A DNA stretch of 21,578 nucleotides from Candidatus Woesearchaeota archaeon (GTDB taxonomy: Archaea; Nanobdellota; Nanobdellia; Woesearchaeales; WJKL01): the NCBI GenBank assembly GCA_014729145.1, contig WJKL01000041.1, positions 1 to 21,578 of the forward strand, given 5' to 3'. The notes under the pieces were generated by a model. The model did no database searches. It was given only the letters and a program-made list of their open reading frames with translations, and was not told the DNA's origin. The position numbers and the translations under genes are program-made. Of this stretch, positions 7,155 to 14,496 are shown in pieces (position 1 is the stretch's first letter; each line of letters opens with the position of its first letter).

Positions 7155-7748
7155 ATGAAAATGAAACTAATATCAAAAAAAGATTTTGATGAAATGAAAA
7201 AGGAATTTGATGATTATGACAATAATAGAGAGACTGTCATAAAGAAAAGCAGAGATATCCTGAAATTAAGCAAACAGATAATCTATGCTGTACACAGGGA
7301 TGATCTAAAAGAAGCTGAAAGACTAGTTAAGAAGATAGAAGAAAAGAAAAAGAAAATCAAAAAGTTGGTTTCTGAGAACACTAAATTAGAAGACATAGGA
7401 GCATACAGGGTTGCTATAGGTGAATATGTTGAAGCAATACTTTACTATAATTACATAAGAGACAAAAAGATATTAACTCATAAGGCTTTAAATGTTACTA
7501 CAGAGCATTACTTATTAGGAATAATAGATTTAACTGGAGAGTTAGGAAGAAAAGCAGTGCAGCTTGCTGGGAAAGATGATTTTAAGCGGGTCGTAGAGAT
7601 AAAAGATACAGTTGCAGAGATTTATGGAGAACTGCTGAAGTTTGATTTTAGAGACAGCAATATGAGAAGAAAGTTTGATAGTGTAAAATATGATCTTAAA
7701 AAATTAGAAGATCTTGTTCTTGATTTAAAACTTAAAGGGAAAATATAA
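7155..7748 (+). CDS. Archaeal translin/TRAX-like RNA-binding ribonuclease
   Basis: A 197-residue all-helical protein of the translin family. Translin/TRAX proteins form octameric RNA- or DNA-binding shells; the TRAX subunit is the nuclease in eukaryotic C3PO, and archaeal TRAX-like proteins have been reported to cut RNA. The family signatures are clear: EYVEA (90-94), YLLGIIDLTGELGRKAV (119-135) and RRKFDSVKYDLKKLEDLVLDL near the C-terminus. Glu90, Glu93, Asp125 and Glu129 occupy the places of the four catalytic acids of human TRAX, so I expect an active ribonuclease. It is first in an operon whose next gene starts immediately after its stop. The start at 7155 is the first of two close ATGs (7155, 7161), and I cannot decide between them. 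Confidence 0.85.
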   Translation: MKMKLISKKDFDEMKKEFDDYDNNRETVIKKSRDILKLSKQIIYAVHRDDLKEAERLVKKIEEKKKKIKKLVSENTKLEDIGAYRVAIGEYVEAILYYNYIRDKKILTHKALNVTTEHYLLGIIDLTGELGRKAVQLAGKDDFKRVVEIKDTVAEIYGELLKFDFRDSNMRRKFDSVKYDLKKLEDLVLDLKLKGKI

Positions 7749-8315
7749 ATGAAAGAGATTGTGAATTTCTTTTTTGAAACAGGGATGCTGAAGCATGTAA
7801 AAAGAAGCGGCTGGTGGCTGATCAATGTAAAAGACCCTGAGAATATAGCAGAGCATAGTTTTAGGACAGCTGTTATAGGTTATTTTCTGGCAAAGATGGA
7901 AGATGCAGATGCAGACAAGGTTATGAAGATGTGTTTGTTTCATGATCTGCATGAATCAAGAGTTAATGATCTGCACAAGGTTGGGCAGAAGTATATTGAT
8001 TTTGAGAAAGGAGAGAGAAAAGCAGGCAAAGATCAGATGAAAAATCTTGGAGAGACAGGCAAGGAGATTTTTGAGCTTAATGAAGAGATTCATGAAAGAA
8101 AAACAAAAGAGGCAAACATAGCAAAGGATGCTGATTATGTCGAATGCGCTGTCCAGGCAAAGGAATATATTGATATTGGACATGAATATGCACAAAATTG
8201 GATAGACAATGTTAAAACTGTAGTTAAATCTGAAAGCGCCAAAAAGATGGTTTCTTTAATTGAGAAAACAAGTTCCAATGAATGGTGGAAAACTCTCAAA
8301 AAGATCCAAAGGTGA
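7749..8315 (+). CDS. HD-domain phosphohydrolase, HDDC2/YfbR-like 5'-nucleotidase
   Basis: A 188-residue HD-superfamily hydrolase. Metal and catalytic residues are His36 (in AEHSFR), His65-Asp66 and Glu69 (in LFHDLHES), and Asp127 or Asp129 (in AKDADYVEC). The N-terminal pattern (LKHVKRSGWW, then NIAEHS) matches YfbR/HDDC2 enzymes, which hydrolyse 5'-deoxynucleoside monophosphates. The length fits the family (about 190-200). Its ATG follows the TRAX-like stop codon with no gap, and the DJ-1-like gene starts four bases after its own stop, so these three form one operon. A link to nucleotide turnover after RNA decay is an inference from position. Nucleotide specificity cannot be read from the sequence. 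Confidence 0.8.
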   Translation: MKEIVNFFFETGMLKHVKRSGWWLINVKDPENIAEHSFRTAVIGYFLAKMEDADADKVMKMCLFHDLHESRVNDLHKVGQKYIDFEKGERKAGKDQMKNLGETGKEIFELNEEIHERKTKEANIAKDADYVECAVQAKEYIDIGHEYAQNWIDNVKTVVKSESAKKMVSLIEKTSSNEWWKTLKKIQR

Positions 8316-8319
8316 TAAT

Positions 8320-8856
8320 ATGAAAATTTTGTTAGTAGTTGCTCAAACAGGATTTCAACATATCGAGTATAATGATACAAAGGATGAATTAGAAAAAGCA
8401 GGTGCTGATATTTCTGTGGCAAGTTTTGAAAAGGCAGAAGCTATTGGAAAAGATGGAAGCAAAATAGATGTTGATATTGGAATTAAAGATGTGGGTGTTA
8501 ATGATTATGATGCTGTTGTGCTTATAGGAGGACCGGGAGCTGCCAAACAGCTTGTTGGAAATCAGGATGTTATAAGATTAGTGCAGGATTTTGACAACAG
8601 TGAAAAAGTAATTGCAGCAATATGCATCTCTCCTGTTGTTCTGGCTCAGGCAAGGTTATTGGACGGAAGAAAAGCGACTGTGTGGAATGGAGATGATAAG
8701 CAGGAAGATATACTGACAGCAGAAGGAGCTGAATATGTTGAAAAAGATGTGGTTGTAGATATTAGGATAATAACTGCAAACGGGCCTGCTGTTGCAAGAG
8801 AATTTGGAAAGACCATTATAAAAGTTTTGGAAGAAGGCTCTGAAGAGACTAAATAG
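8320..8856 (+). CDS. DJ-1/PfpI-family protein
   Basis: A 178-residue protein with the DJ-1/PfpI Rossmann-like fold. The nucleophile is Cys102 in the elbow AAICISPVVLA, and Glu16 takes the place of the acid that activates it in human DJ-1 (Glu18). The PfpI-type His after the Cys is absent (Ile here), so it is closer to DJ-1/ThiJ than to PfpI proteases. Family members act on glyoxals or as redox-responsive chaperone-like proteins; the exact activity is not shown. The start at ATG 8320 is chosen because it begins the first strand (MKILLVV) and has a GGTGA ribosome site five bases upstream. A longer frame from 8260 would overlap the HD gene and add no conserved sequence. Confidence 0.82.
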   Translation: MKILLVVAQTGFQHIEYNDTKDELEKAGADISVASFEKAEAIGKDGSKIDVDIGIKDVGVNDYDAVVLIGGPGAAKQLVGNQDVIRLVQDFDNSEKVIAAICISPVVLAQARLLDGRKATVWNGDDKQEDILTAEGAEYVEKDVVVDIRIITANGPAVAREFGKTIIKVLEEGSEETK

Positions 8857-8858
8857 AT

Positions 8859-9467
8859 TTATTCAATCAATTTTTCTTCTTTTTTAAGCAGATTTTCAAA
8901 GATATCTTCATAAGTTTTAAAGAATTTATAGATTTTTAGAAAATAGTAATGTTCTATTTTTTCAAATTCCTGTTTTTGTCTTGGTTCTTTTATATCTTGA
9001 TTTATAGCTTTATTTATATCATTTTCTTCCATTAGAATTGTTATTTCTGTAACTTTTTTGTGGAGTTTTTTTAATTCACTTATTTCAGATTTGACAATTT
9101 TCTTTTTTTCTTTTTTTTCTAGTGCAACATCAATTTTTACAGCTTTCCAGTCTTTATGTTTAATATCTTCTTTTAATTTTTTAAGTATTTTTTCCTCTTC
9201 TTTTTTAAATTTTAAATTTCTTAATTTTCTTGAAGTATTTTTTCCTCTTAAATATCTTAATTTTTTCATTATTTTTGCATTTAAATCATGCAAATGTTTG
9301 TCTTTAGAAGGTACTCTTTCATTAAGATGAAGCAATATATAATCTAGATTTTCAAGATTATCTTCAAATTTATGCTCTTTTTTTAAAACTTTGAGTTCAA
9401 TATTGATGAATGATTCTATATCTTCTACAGCTATTTCGGCAAATTCCTCTAATTCATATTCTTCCAT
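8859..9467 (-). CDS. Hypothetical lysine/glutamate-rich helical protein
   Basis: A 202-residue, highly charged, all-helical soluble protein with an acidic N-terminus (MEEYELEEFAEIAVEDIE) and a central run of Lys/Glu-rich helices (about 65-150). I see no enzyme motif and no membrane segment and do not recognise a family. The ATG lies one base after the tgt stop on the same strand, so it is probably co-transcribed with tgt. Its stop is two bases from that of the convergent DJ-1-like gene. Its codons look more AT-rich than those of tgt. Confidence 0.55.
   Translation of the reverse strand: MEEYELEEFAEIAVEDIESFINIELKVLKKEHKFEDNLENLDYILLHLNERVPSKDKHLHDLNAKIMKKLRYLRGKNTSRKLRNLKFKKEEEKILKKLKEDIKHKDWKAVKIDVALEKKEKKKIVKSEISELKKLHKKVTEITILMEENDINKAINQDIKEPRQKQEFEKIEHYYFLKIYKFFKTYEDIFENLLKKEEKLIE
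8871..8885 (+). terminator. T-rich terminator of the TRAX-HD-DJ-1 operon
   Basis: TTTTTCTTCTTTTTT begins about 15 bases after the DJ-1-like stop on the plus strand. It lies inside the 3' end of the convergent gene, as expected where stop codons nearly abut. Confidence 0.4.
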
Positions 9468-9468
9468 C

Positions 9469-10560
9469 TTATTTGTATTTTTTAATAAAATCTTCCTTAA
9501 ATTTATTAAATCTTTCTTCTTTAACAGCTTTTCTTATCTGTTTCATCAGATTGTTTATGAAATATATATTGTGATATGTTGCATATCTCAATCCGTTTGC
9601 TTCTTTCATCTTTATCAGATGCCTGATATGGGCTCTGGAATAGTTTTTGCAGACATAACAACTGCAGTTTTTGTCAATCGGCTTTAGGTCATTTTTGTAT
9701 CCTGCATTTTTGATTATTAATTTTCCTTTTGAAGTAAATAAAGTATTGTGGCGGGCATTTTGGGTTGGGAATGTAGAGTCAAAGCAGTCTGCTCCTGCTG
9801 CTATTGCATTAATCAGCTGTACTGGAGAGCCGACACCCATAAGATATCTCGGCTTGTTTTCTGGGAAATGCTGAACTTGGGAATTTATCATCTTGTATGT
9901 TTTTTTCTCAGGCTCTCCAATTGCTAATCCACCAAAAGCATACCCATCAAAAGGTAATGAAGAAATAAATTTTGCAGATTTTTCTCTTAAATCTTCATAG
10001 AGGCCACCTTGGGCAATTCCAAACAATAGTTGTTTTTTATTGTTGTGGTGTTTTATGCATTTCTCTGCCCATTTGTGTGTTCTTTGGACAGCAAGGGAAA
10101 CTTCTTTTTTAGTTTGAGAGTGCAGAGGCATTTCATCTATGACCATGGCAACGTCTGAATCAAGAGTGTTTTGAATATGCATAAGTTTTTTTGGAGTTAG
10201 CATAATCTTTTTTCCGTCAAACGGAGATTTAAGATGAAGGCCTTTGTCTGTACTTTTTATGTAGAAAGAATCTTTTATCTTTTGAAACCCTCCTGAGTCT
10301 GTGAATATTGCATTATGGAAATTCATGAATTTATTGATGCCGCCTGCTTTTTTTATAGTCTGGATTCCAGGCCTTAGCGACAAAACAAATGCATTCGAGA
10401 TGATAGCCTGGATACCAATCTCTTCCAAGTCTCTTGCATCAAGATATTTGACTGCAGTTTTTGTAGCAACAGGCATAAAAAAAGGTGTTTTTACTTTACC
10501 ATGGGCTGTCTTTAGGGTTCCTGTTCTTGCATTTCCATCTTTAGCGTCTAATCTGTACAT
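9469..10560 (-). CDS. tgt: Bacterial-type tRNA-guanine transglycosylase
   Basis: A 363-residue enzyme that exchanges guanine in tRNA for a deazaguanine. Catalytic Asp88 (FTDSGG) and Asp261 (CFDSTFPTQNAR) are present, as are the base-binding GIAQGG (Gln184) and GGLAIGEP loops. The zinc site is Cys299, Cys301, Cys304 and His330, with spacing as in bacterial Tgt. Length and C-terminal pattern (YVCKNYSRAHIRHL, HNIYFINNLM) are bacterial; archaeal TgtA, which makes archaeosine at position 15, is longer and has a PUA region missing here. So G34 of GUN-anticodon tRNAs (Asp, Asn, His, Tyr) is the likely target. Ile214 replaces the Val/Gly position linked to preQ1/queuine choice, leaning towards preQ1. 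The start at 10560 is chosen because a TATA box lies 27 bases upstream; a 45-residue hydrophobic extension would cross that promoter. Confidence 0.88.
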   Translation of the reverse strand: MYRLDAKDGNARTGTLKTAHGKVKTPFFMPVATKTAVKYLDARDLEEIGIQAIISNAFVLSLRPGIQTIKKAGGINKFMNFHNAIFTDSGGFQKIKDSFYIKSTDKGLHLKSPFDGKKIMLTPKKLMHIQNTLDSDVAMVIDEMPLHSQTKKEVSLAVQRTHKWAEKCIKHHNNKKQLLFGIAQGGLYEDLREKSAKFISSLPFDGYAFGGLAIGEPEKKTYKMINSQVQHFPENKPRYLMGVGSPVQLINAIAAGADCFDSTFPTQNARHNTLFTSKGKLIIKNAGYKNDLKPIDKNCSCYVCKNYSRAHIRHLIKMKEANGLRYATYHNIYFINNLMKQIRKAVKEERFNKFKEDFIKKYK

Positions 10561-10582
10561 ATAATTACAAAATAACATAAAT

Positions 10583-10590
10583 TTTATAAA
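10583..10590. promoter_or_regulatory. Single symmetric TATA box shared by divergent tgt and aspS
   Basis: TTTATAAA is palindromic. Its centre (10586.5) is 26.5 bases from the tgt ATG at 10560 and 27.5 bases from the aspS ATG at 10614. Both genes would be leaderless from the same element; no other good TATA box lies in the 53-base gap. Confidence 0.6.
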
Positions 10591-10613
10591 TATATGCTTA
10601 AATCTAAGGAAGT

Positions 10614-12362
10614 ATGTTAAGAACAAACACATGCGGCGAATTAGGAATAAAACAAAAAGGAAAAGAAGTAAAGTTAGCAGGCTGGGTTCATACAAGAAGA
10701 GACCACGGCGGGCTGATATTCATAGATTTGAGAGACAGATATGGGCTAACACAGATAGTTTTTGATCCAGAGAATAAAAAAGAATTTTCTGCTGCTGAGA
10801 AACTGAGAAGAGAGGATGTTATCTCTGTTCAGGGAAAGGTTGTTCCAAGAAAAAAAGGTATGAAAAATCCAAAGCTGAAAACAGGAGAGATCGAAGTCGA
10901 GGTTTCAAAGATAGATATTTTGAACAAAGCTAAGACTCCTCCAATCGAGGTTGAAGACAGAAAAGAAGCAGGAGAGGAGATAAGGTTAAAATATAGATAT
11001 CTTGATCTCAGAAGGCCGATTATGCAGAAAAGATTATTGGTTAGACATAAAGCTGCACAGGCTGCAAGAGAATATTTGAATAAAGAAAATTTCATGGAAA
11101 TTGAGACTCCTCTATTGATAAGAGCAACACCTGAAGGAGCAAGAGATTTTATTGTTCCGTCGAGAGTCAGTCCAGGAGAGTTTTATTCTTTGCCTCAGAG
11201 CCCTCAGCTATATAAACAGATATTGATGGTTTCGGGTATGGACAAATACTATCAGCTGGCAAGGTGTTTAAGAGACGAAGATCTGAGGCAGGACAGGCAG
11301 CCTGAATTTACACAGATAGATATTGAGATGAGTTTTATTGATGAAGAAGATGTCTATAAGTTAAGCGAAGGCTTGATAAAGGACATATGGAAAAAAGCCG
11401 GGAATGTTAAATTAAAAACTCCTTTTCCAAGATTAACTTATGAAGAAGCAATGGATAAATATGGAAGCGATAAGCCTGATCTAAGGTTTGGGCTGGAACT
11501 GATAGATGTAACTGATGTTGTAAAGGATTCTGATTTTAAGGTTTTTAAGGAAGCTGAATCTGTAAAATGTTTAAATCCTGAAAAAGAATTCAGCAGAAAG
11601 GATTTTGACAAATATATTGATTTTTGCCAGAAAAACGGAGCTAAAGGCATGGCGTGGATGAGAGTCACTGAAAAGGGGCTTGAAAGCAATATTGTGAAAT
11701 TCTTCAATAAGGATATACAAAAAGAATTATTAGACAAAACAAAAGCAAAAAAAGGAAGTGCACTGATGTTCATAGCTGACAAAAAAAAGAAAACAGATGA
11801 AATATTGGGTAGTTTGAGACTGGAACTGGGAAAAGATCTGGATTTGATAAACAAGAAAGAACTGAAATTCTGCTGGATAACTGATTTCCCTCTTTTTGAA
11901 TGGGATGAAGATGAAGACAGATGGAGCCCTATGCACCATATCTTCTCTATGCCCCAAGATGATAAGATGAAATATTTAGAAGAAGAACCTGGAAAAGTTA
12001 CTGGAAAATTGTATGATCTTGTTTTGAATGGAGTTGAATTAGGAGGAGGAAGCATCAGGATACACAGGAAAGACATACAGGAGAAGGTCTTAAAAGTAAT
12101 CGGGATGGAATATGAGGAAGCTGAGAAAAGATTTGGATTTTTGCTTAATTCATTCAAATATGGAGCTCCGCCCCACGGAGGCATTGCTTTTGGGTTTGAC
12201 AGGATGAGTGCTTTATTGAACGGAATAAATGATATCAGGGAAGTGATCGCTTTCCCTAAAAATAAAGCTGCAGAAAACCCCATGGATGGATGCCCGACAG
12301 AGGTTGATGAAGAGCAGCTGAAAGAACTACATGTTAAAGTAGAGAAGGTAAAGAAAAAATAA
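10614..12362 (+). CDS. aspS: Bacterial-type aspartyl-tRNA synthetase, probably non-discriminating
   Basis: A 582-residue class IIb synthetase that charges tRNA with aspartate. The N-terminal OB-fold anticodon domain (about 1-105) is followed by the catalytic core: RYLDLRRP, the flipping-loop region PQSPQLYKQ, motif 2 around LRDEDLRQDRQPEFTQID and motif 3 GIAFGFDRMSALL. A GAD-type insertion (about 285-415) and the C-terminal FPKNKAAENPMDGCPTEV mark the bacterial form; archaeal AspRS is about 430 residues and lacks the insertion. His31 (RRDHGG) and Gly82 match residues that I recall allowing Pseudomonas AspRS to accept tRNA-Asn. Together with gatCAB downstream this points to Asp-tRNA-Asn formation. 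It starts at a leaderless ATG 27 bases below a TATA box; the next gene begins one base after its stop. Confidence 0.93.
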   Translation: MLRTNTCGELGIKQKGKEVKLAGWVHTRRDHGGLIFIDLRDRYGLTQIVFDPENKKEFSAAEKLRREDVISVQGKVVPRKKGMKNPKLKTGEIEVEVSKIDILNKAKTPPIEVEDRKEAGEEIRLKYRYLDLRRPIMQKRLLVRHKAAQAAREYLNKENFMEIETPLLIRATPEGARDFIVPSRVSPGEFYSLPQSPQLYKQILMVSGMDKYYQLARCLRDEDLRQDRQPEFTQIDIEMSFIDEEDVYKLSEGLIKDIWKKAGNVKLKTPFPRLTYEEAMDKYGSDKPDLRFGLELIDVTDVVKDSDFKVFKEAESVKCLNPEKEFSRKDFDKYIDFCQKNGAKGMAWMRVTEKGLESNIVKFFNKDIQKELLDKTKAKKGSALMFIADKKKKTDEILGSLRLELGKDLDLINKKELKFCWITDFPLFEWDEDEDRWSPMHHIFSMPQDDKMKYLEEEPGKVTGKLYDLVLNGVELGGGSIRIHRKDIQEKVLKVIGMEYEEAEKRFGFLLNSFKYGAPPHGGIAFGFDRMSALLNGINDIREVIAFPKNKAAENPMDGCPTEVDEEQLKELHVKVEKVKKK

Positions 12363-12363
12363 A

Positions 12364-13287
12364 ATGGCTCGGAATGTTAAAAGACTTGAAAGAAAACAAT
12401 GGAGAGCAGAGAAGAGAAGCAGAAAAAAAGAAAAACAAGCAAAAAAAGATCAAATAAAAGAAGAGTTATTATTAAAAAAAATTGAAGAGCACACCAAACA
12501 GAGTGATAAATCAATTGATATTGCTATTAATGGTTTAAAACTATTGATTAACCAAATACTTTCTTTTATTAGTTATTTGAAAAAAGTTAAGACTCCTCAA
12601 CAAGTAGATTATATAGTTAGTTATTACTCCAATATTCTTTCAGAGAATTTAGCAAAATATGATGAAGCTTTTGATGAGATAAAAGAAATTGCTGAAAAAG
12701 AAAAAGAGAATCTAGATGATTTTAGCAAAGATGCTGAAGATGAAATTAAAGATTTAAAACAAGCAGTTAAGCAAAAACAAAGAGAAGTAAAAGGCATTCT
12801 AGCTGCGGAAGAACAATTTGAACAGTTTTTAAAAGAAGAGAAAAAAAGAGCAAAAGCAATAGTGATGGAAGAGAATATGGAACAACAATTAGAGGGAATT
12901 GATGAAAAAATAAAAACACAAACTGAAAACCAAAAGAAAATATTAGAAGATGATTTGAAAAGATTAGAAAAGATCAGCAGTAATAAAGATGAATTAAAAA
13001 GGCAGTTCTCTAAAAAACCAAACAATATTCAAAATTATATCTGGGCATTAAAAAAGATAATTAGTGTACTAAGAAAAAAAATATCATTTTATAATTATTT
13101 AAGTGGAAGTAATCGTGAGTTTAAAAGATATGATTTATTACTAGAGCGGGAATTAGATAAAAAAGAAGAAATCTACAAGAAACTTGAACAACTTGAGGCG
13201 TATAGTTTACATGAATTATTATTAGAAGAAACAACTGCTAAAAAACAACATGATAAAAAATTCGAAGAAATGTTAGAAAAGGTATAA
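12364..13287 (+). CDS. Hypothetical coiled-coil protein
   Basis: A 307-residue soluble, mostly helical protein. The first 35 residues are strongly basic (RLERKQWRAEKRSRKKEKQAKK), which could bind nucleic acid. A helical block (45-85) follows, then long Lys/Glu coiled coils (about 90-230) and a C-terminal helical part rich in Tyr/Leu/Glu. No catalytic motif is visible and I do not recognise a family. It begins one base after the aspS stop and is probably co-transcribed with it. Codon use (TTA, AAA, ATT) looks more AT-rich than in aspS, which may mean weak selection or a different origin. Confidence 0.6.
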   Translation: MARNVKRLERKQWRAEKRSRKKEKQAKKDQIKEELLLKKIEEHTKQSDKSIDIAINGLKLLINQILSFISYLKKVKTPQQVDYIVSYYSNILSENLAKYDEAFDEIKEIAEKEKENLDDFSKDAEDEIKDLKQAVKQKQREVKGILAAEEQFEQFLKEEKKRAKAIVMEENMEQQLEGIDEKIKTQTENQKKILEDDLKRLEKISSNKDELKRQFSKKPNNIQNYIWALKKIISVLRKKISFYNYLSGSNREFKRYDLLLERELDKKEEIYKKLEQLEAYSLHELLLEETTAKKQHDKKFEEMLEKV

Positions 13288-13301
13288 TGTGGTGAAGAAA
13301 A

Positions 13302-13436
13302 GTGAATAAATGCGAGAAATGCGGCGGAATAACAGCAAAAATAGGAATAATGGATTCAGGGAACTCAAAGTTTGAAAAATATTCCTGCAAATCATGTGGA
13401 CATACGATTATGAAGTGTGTTGGTGTAAATAAATGA
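13302..13436 (+). CDS. Small zinc-ribbon protein
   Basis: A 44-residue protein starting at GTG 13302 with a GGTGA ribosome site seven bases upstream. Cysteine pairs CEKC (4-7) and CKSC (about 29-32), with a further Cys (about 39), form a zinc-ribbon layout of two CxxC knuckles. The TGA overlaps the ATG of the next gene (ATGA at 13433), so translation is coupled. No family was recognised; such short ribbons often bind nucleic acid or act as partner subunits. It is supported by the frame, ribosome site, Cys pattern and stop/start overlap. Confidence 0.65.
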   Translation: MNKCEKCGGITAKIGIMDSGNSKFEKYSCKSCGHTIMKCVGVNK

Positions 13437-13972
13437 GGGTTTCGATAGTAGGAGTTGGAGATATTACAAAATTAGAAAGATTTGCCGGGATGAATTCTGA
13501 AGATGTTCAAAGATTAATTAAAAATGTTTCTAAATTATTAGTAGAGAAAGATGCAGAAGTTGTAATTATTCCAGACAGAGGAATTCCTGTAGAGATTGCA
13601 AAGACATACAAAGAATTAGGAGGAAAGAAAATACTTGGAGTTGTACCTGTTAATGATATTAAATATGGGATAAAACATATTGAAGAAAATTTAGATATGC
13701 TTGATGAAAAAATAGAAGTTAACAGCTGGTACGACGCTGATGGAGAAATAGCAGCTGCAGGAGATTATTGTATTTGTGTTGGAATGAGTGCAGGAGTAAT
13801 GAGAGATATTTCTGTTTTAAAATATCACTATAAATATTTAGAAAGTGAAACAAAACTGATTGTGTTTGAAAATACAATGTCAGGAAAAATTGCTCCTGAA
13901 ATTGAAGAAGCTTTTAGAGATAAATTATTTTATATTAATTCTTTTGATGAGTTAAAAACTTTATTGAAATGA
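13433..13972 (+). CDS. Rossmann-like protein resembling the SLOG/LOG superfamily
   Basis: A 179-residue alpha/beta protein. It opens with a strand and glycine turn (VSIVGVGD), then has a segment (AEVVIIPDRGIPVEIAKTYK and LGGKKILGVVPVND) that follows the order of LOG/SLOG proteins: a strand, a GG-type loop, a helix leading to GGkxiGVxP. A later part (AAAGDYCICVGMSAGVMRDIS) resembles the second nucleotide-binding stretch, but the usual PGGxGTxxE motif is not intact. SLOG domains bind nucleotides or nucleotide-derived signals, and LOG enzymes cleave nucleoside monophosphates; activity here is uncertain. It overlaps the zinc-ribbon stop at its start and the small membrane protein at its end, so these three are one translational unit. 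Confidence 0.5.
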   Translation: MRVSIVGVGDITKLERFAGMNSEDVQRLIKNVSKLLVEKDAEVVIIPDRGIPVEIAKTYKELGGKKILGVVPVNDIKYGIKHIEENLDMLDEKIEVNSWYDADGEIAAAGDYCICVGMSAGVMRDISVLKYHYKYLESETKLIVFENTMSGKIAPEIEEAFRDKLFYINSFDELKTLLK

Positions 13973-14178
13973 GATTAACTTTAACAGGAATAAAAGCTTG
14001 GATAGGTTTTTTGGTGATAATTGCTTTAGTCATCCTGTTTTTTACTTTCTTTTTTGGCTTTGCTTTGCTGCTGATACCTCTACTTTTTGTTTTGGGTATT
14101 ATCGGCTGGTTTTTTAACCTGTTTAAAAGAAAGAAAAAGAAGAAAGATTATATTGATGCTGAGTTTAGGATTAAGTAA
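13969..14178 (+). CDS. Small membrane protein of the zinc-ribbon/SLOG-like cassette
   Basis: A 69-residue protein starting in an ATGA overlap with the SLOG-like gene. It has a short basic start, a hydrophobic region (about 10-52: GFLVIIALVILFFTFFFGF, then LLLIPLLFVLGIIGWFFNLF) long enough for two helices, and a Lys/Arg-rich cytoplasmic tail (KRKKKKKDYIDAEFRIK). No family recognised. By coupling to the SLOG-like protein it may be its membrane partner, an inference from position only. Confidence 0.55.
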   Translation: MRLTLTGIKAWIGFLVIIALVILFFTFFFGFALLLIPLLFVLGIIGWFFNLFKRKKKKKDYIDAEFRIK

Positions 14179-14180
14179 AA

Positions 14181-14188
14181 TTTATAAA
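14181..14188 (+). promoter_or_regulatory. TATA box of the gatC-gatA-GNAT-TM-gatB operon
   Basis: TTTATAAA with its centre 27.5 bases upstream of the gatC ATG at 14212, predicting a leaderless mRNA. It starts two bases after the stop of the preceding gene. Confidence 0.65.
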
Positions 14189-14211
14189 CATTCAGCTTAT
14201 TTTTTGAGTAT

Positions 14212-14496
14212 ATGAAAGTGGATAAAAAGCTAATAGAAAATGTTGCAGATCTGGCTAGATTGAAGTTGACTGATAAAGAGAAAAAAGAGTTTGTAAATGA
14301 TTTTAAGGAAATACTGGATACTTTTTCTAAGATAGATGAAGTAGATACAAAGAATACAAAAGAATCTTTTCATCCTGTGGAGATAAAGAATAGATCAAGG
14401 GATGATCTTGTTGAAGAAAGCCTTAGCCAGGAGGAAGCTTTGAGCAATACTAAACACAAGAAAGACGGTTATTTTAAAGGGCCAAAGGCGATATGA
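14212..14496 (+). CDS. gatC: Asp/Glu-tRNA amidotransferase subunit C
   Basis: A 94-residue small subunit of GatCAB, which wraps around GatA and GatB and stabilises the complex. The family pattern is present: an N-terminal helix with VADLARLKLTDKEKKEFVNDFKEIL (about 10-35), a middle region with HPVEI, and the C-terminal GYFKGPKAI. Its length is usual. It heads the gat operon under its own TATA box, and its stop overlaps the gatA ATG (ATGA at 14493). Confidence 0.9.
   Translation: MKVDKKLIENVADLARLKLTDKEKKEFVNDFKEILDTFSKIDEVDTKNTKESFHPVEIKNRSRDDLVEESLSQEEALSNTKHKKDGYFKGPKAI

Noticed and set aside
8260..8319. Upstream start for the DJ-1-like protein
   Set aside because: The extra 20 residues overlap the HD gene and precede the first strand of the fold; ATG 8320 has a GGTGA ribosome site.
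10561..10695. N-terminal extension of Tgt with a hydrophobic, signal-like start
   Set aside because: It runs back through the TATA box, and known Tgt proteins start near MYRLDAKDG. The ATG at 10560 is 27 bases from the TATA box, so the extension is unlikely to be transcribed.
11438..12283. 281-codon minus-strand frame opposite aspS
   Set aside because: Opposite a fully conserved AspRS; Ser/Phe/Leu-rich composition is typical of an antisense shadow.
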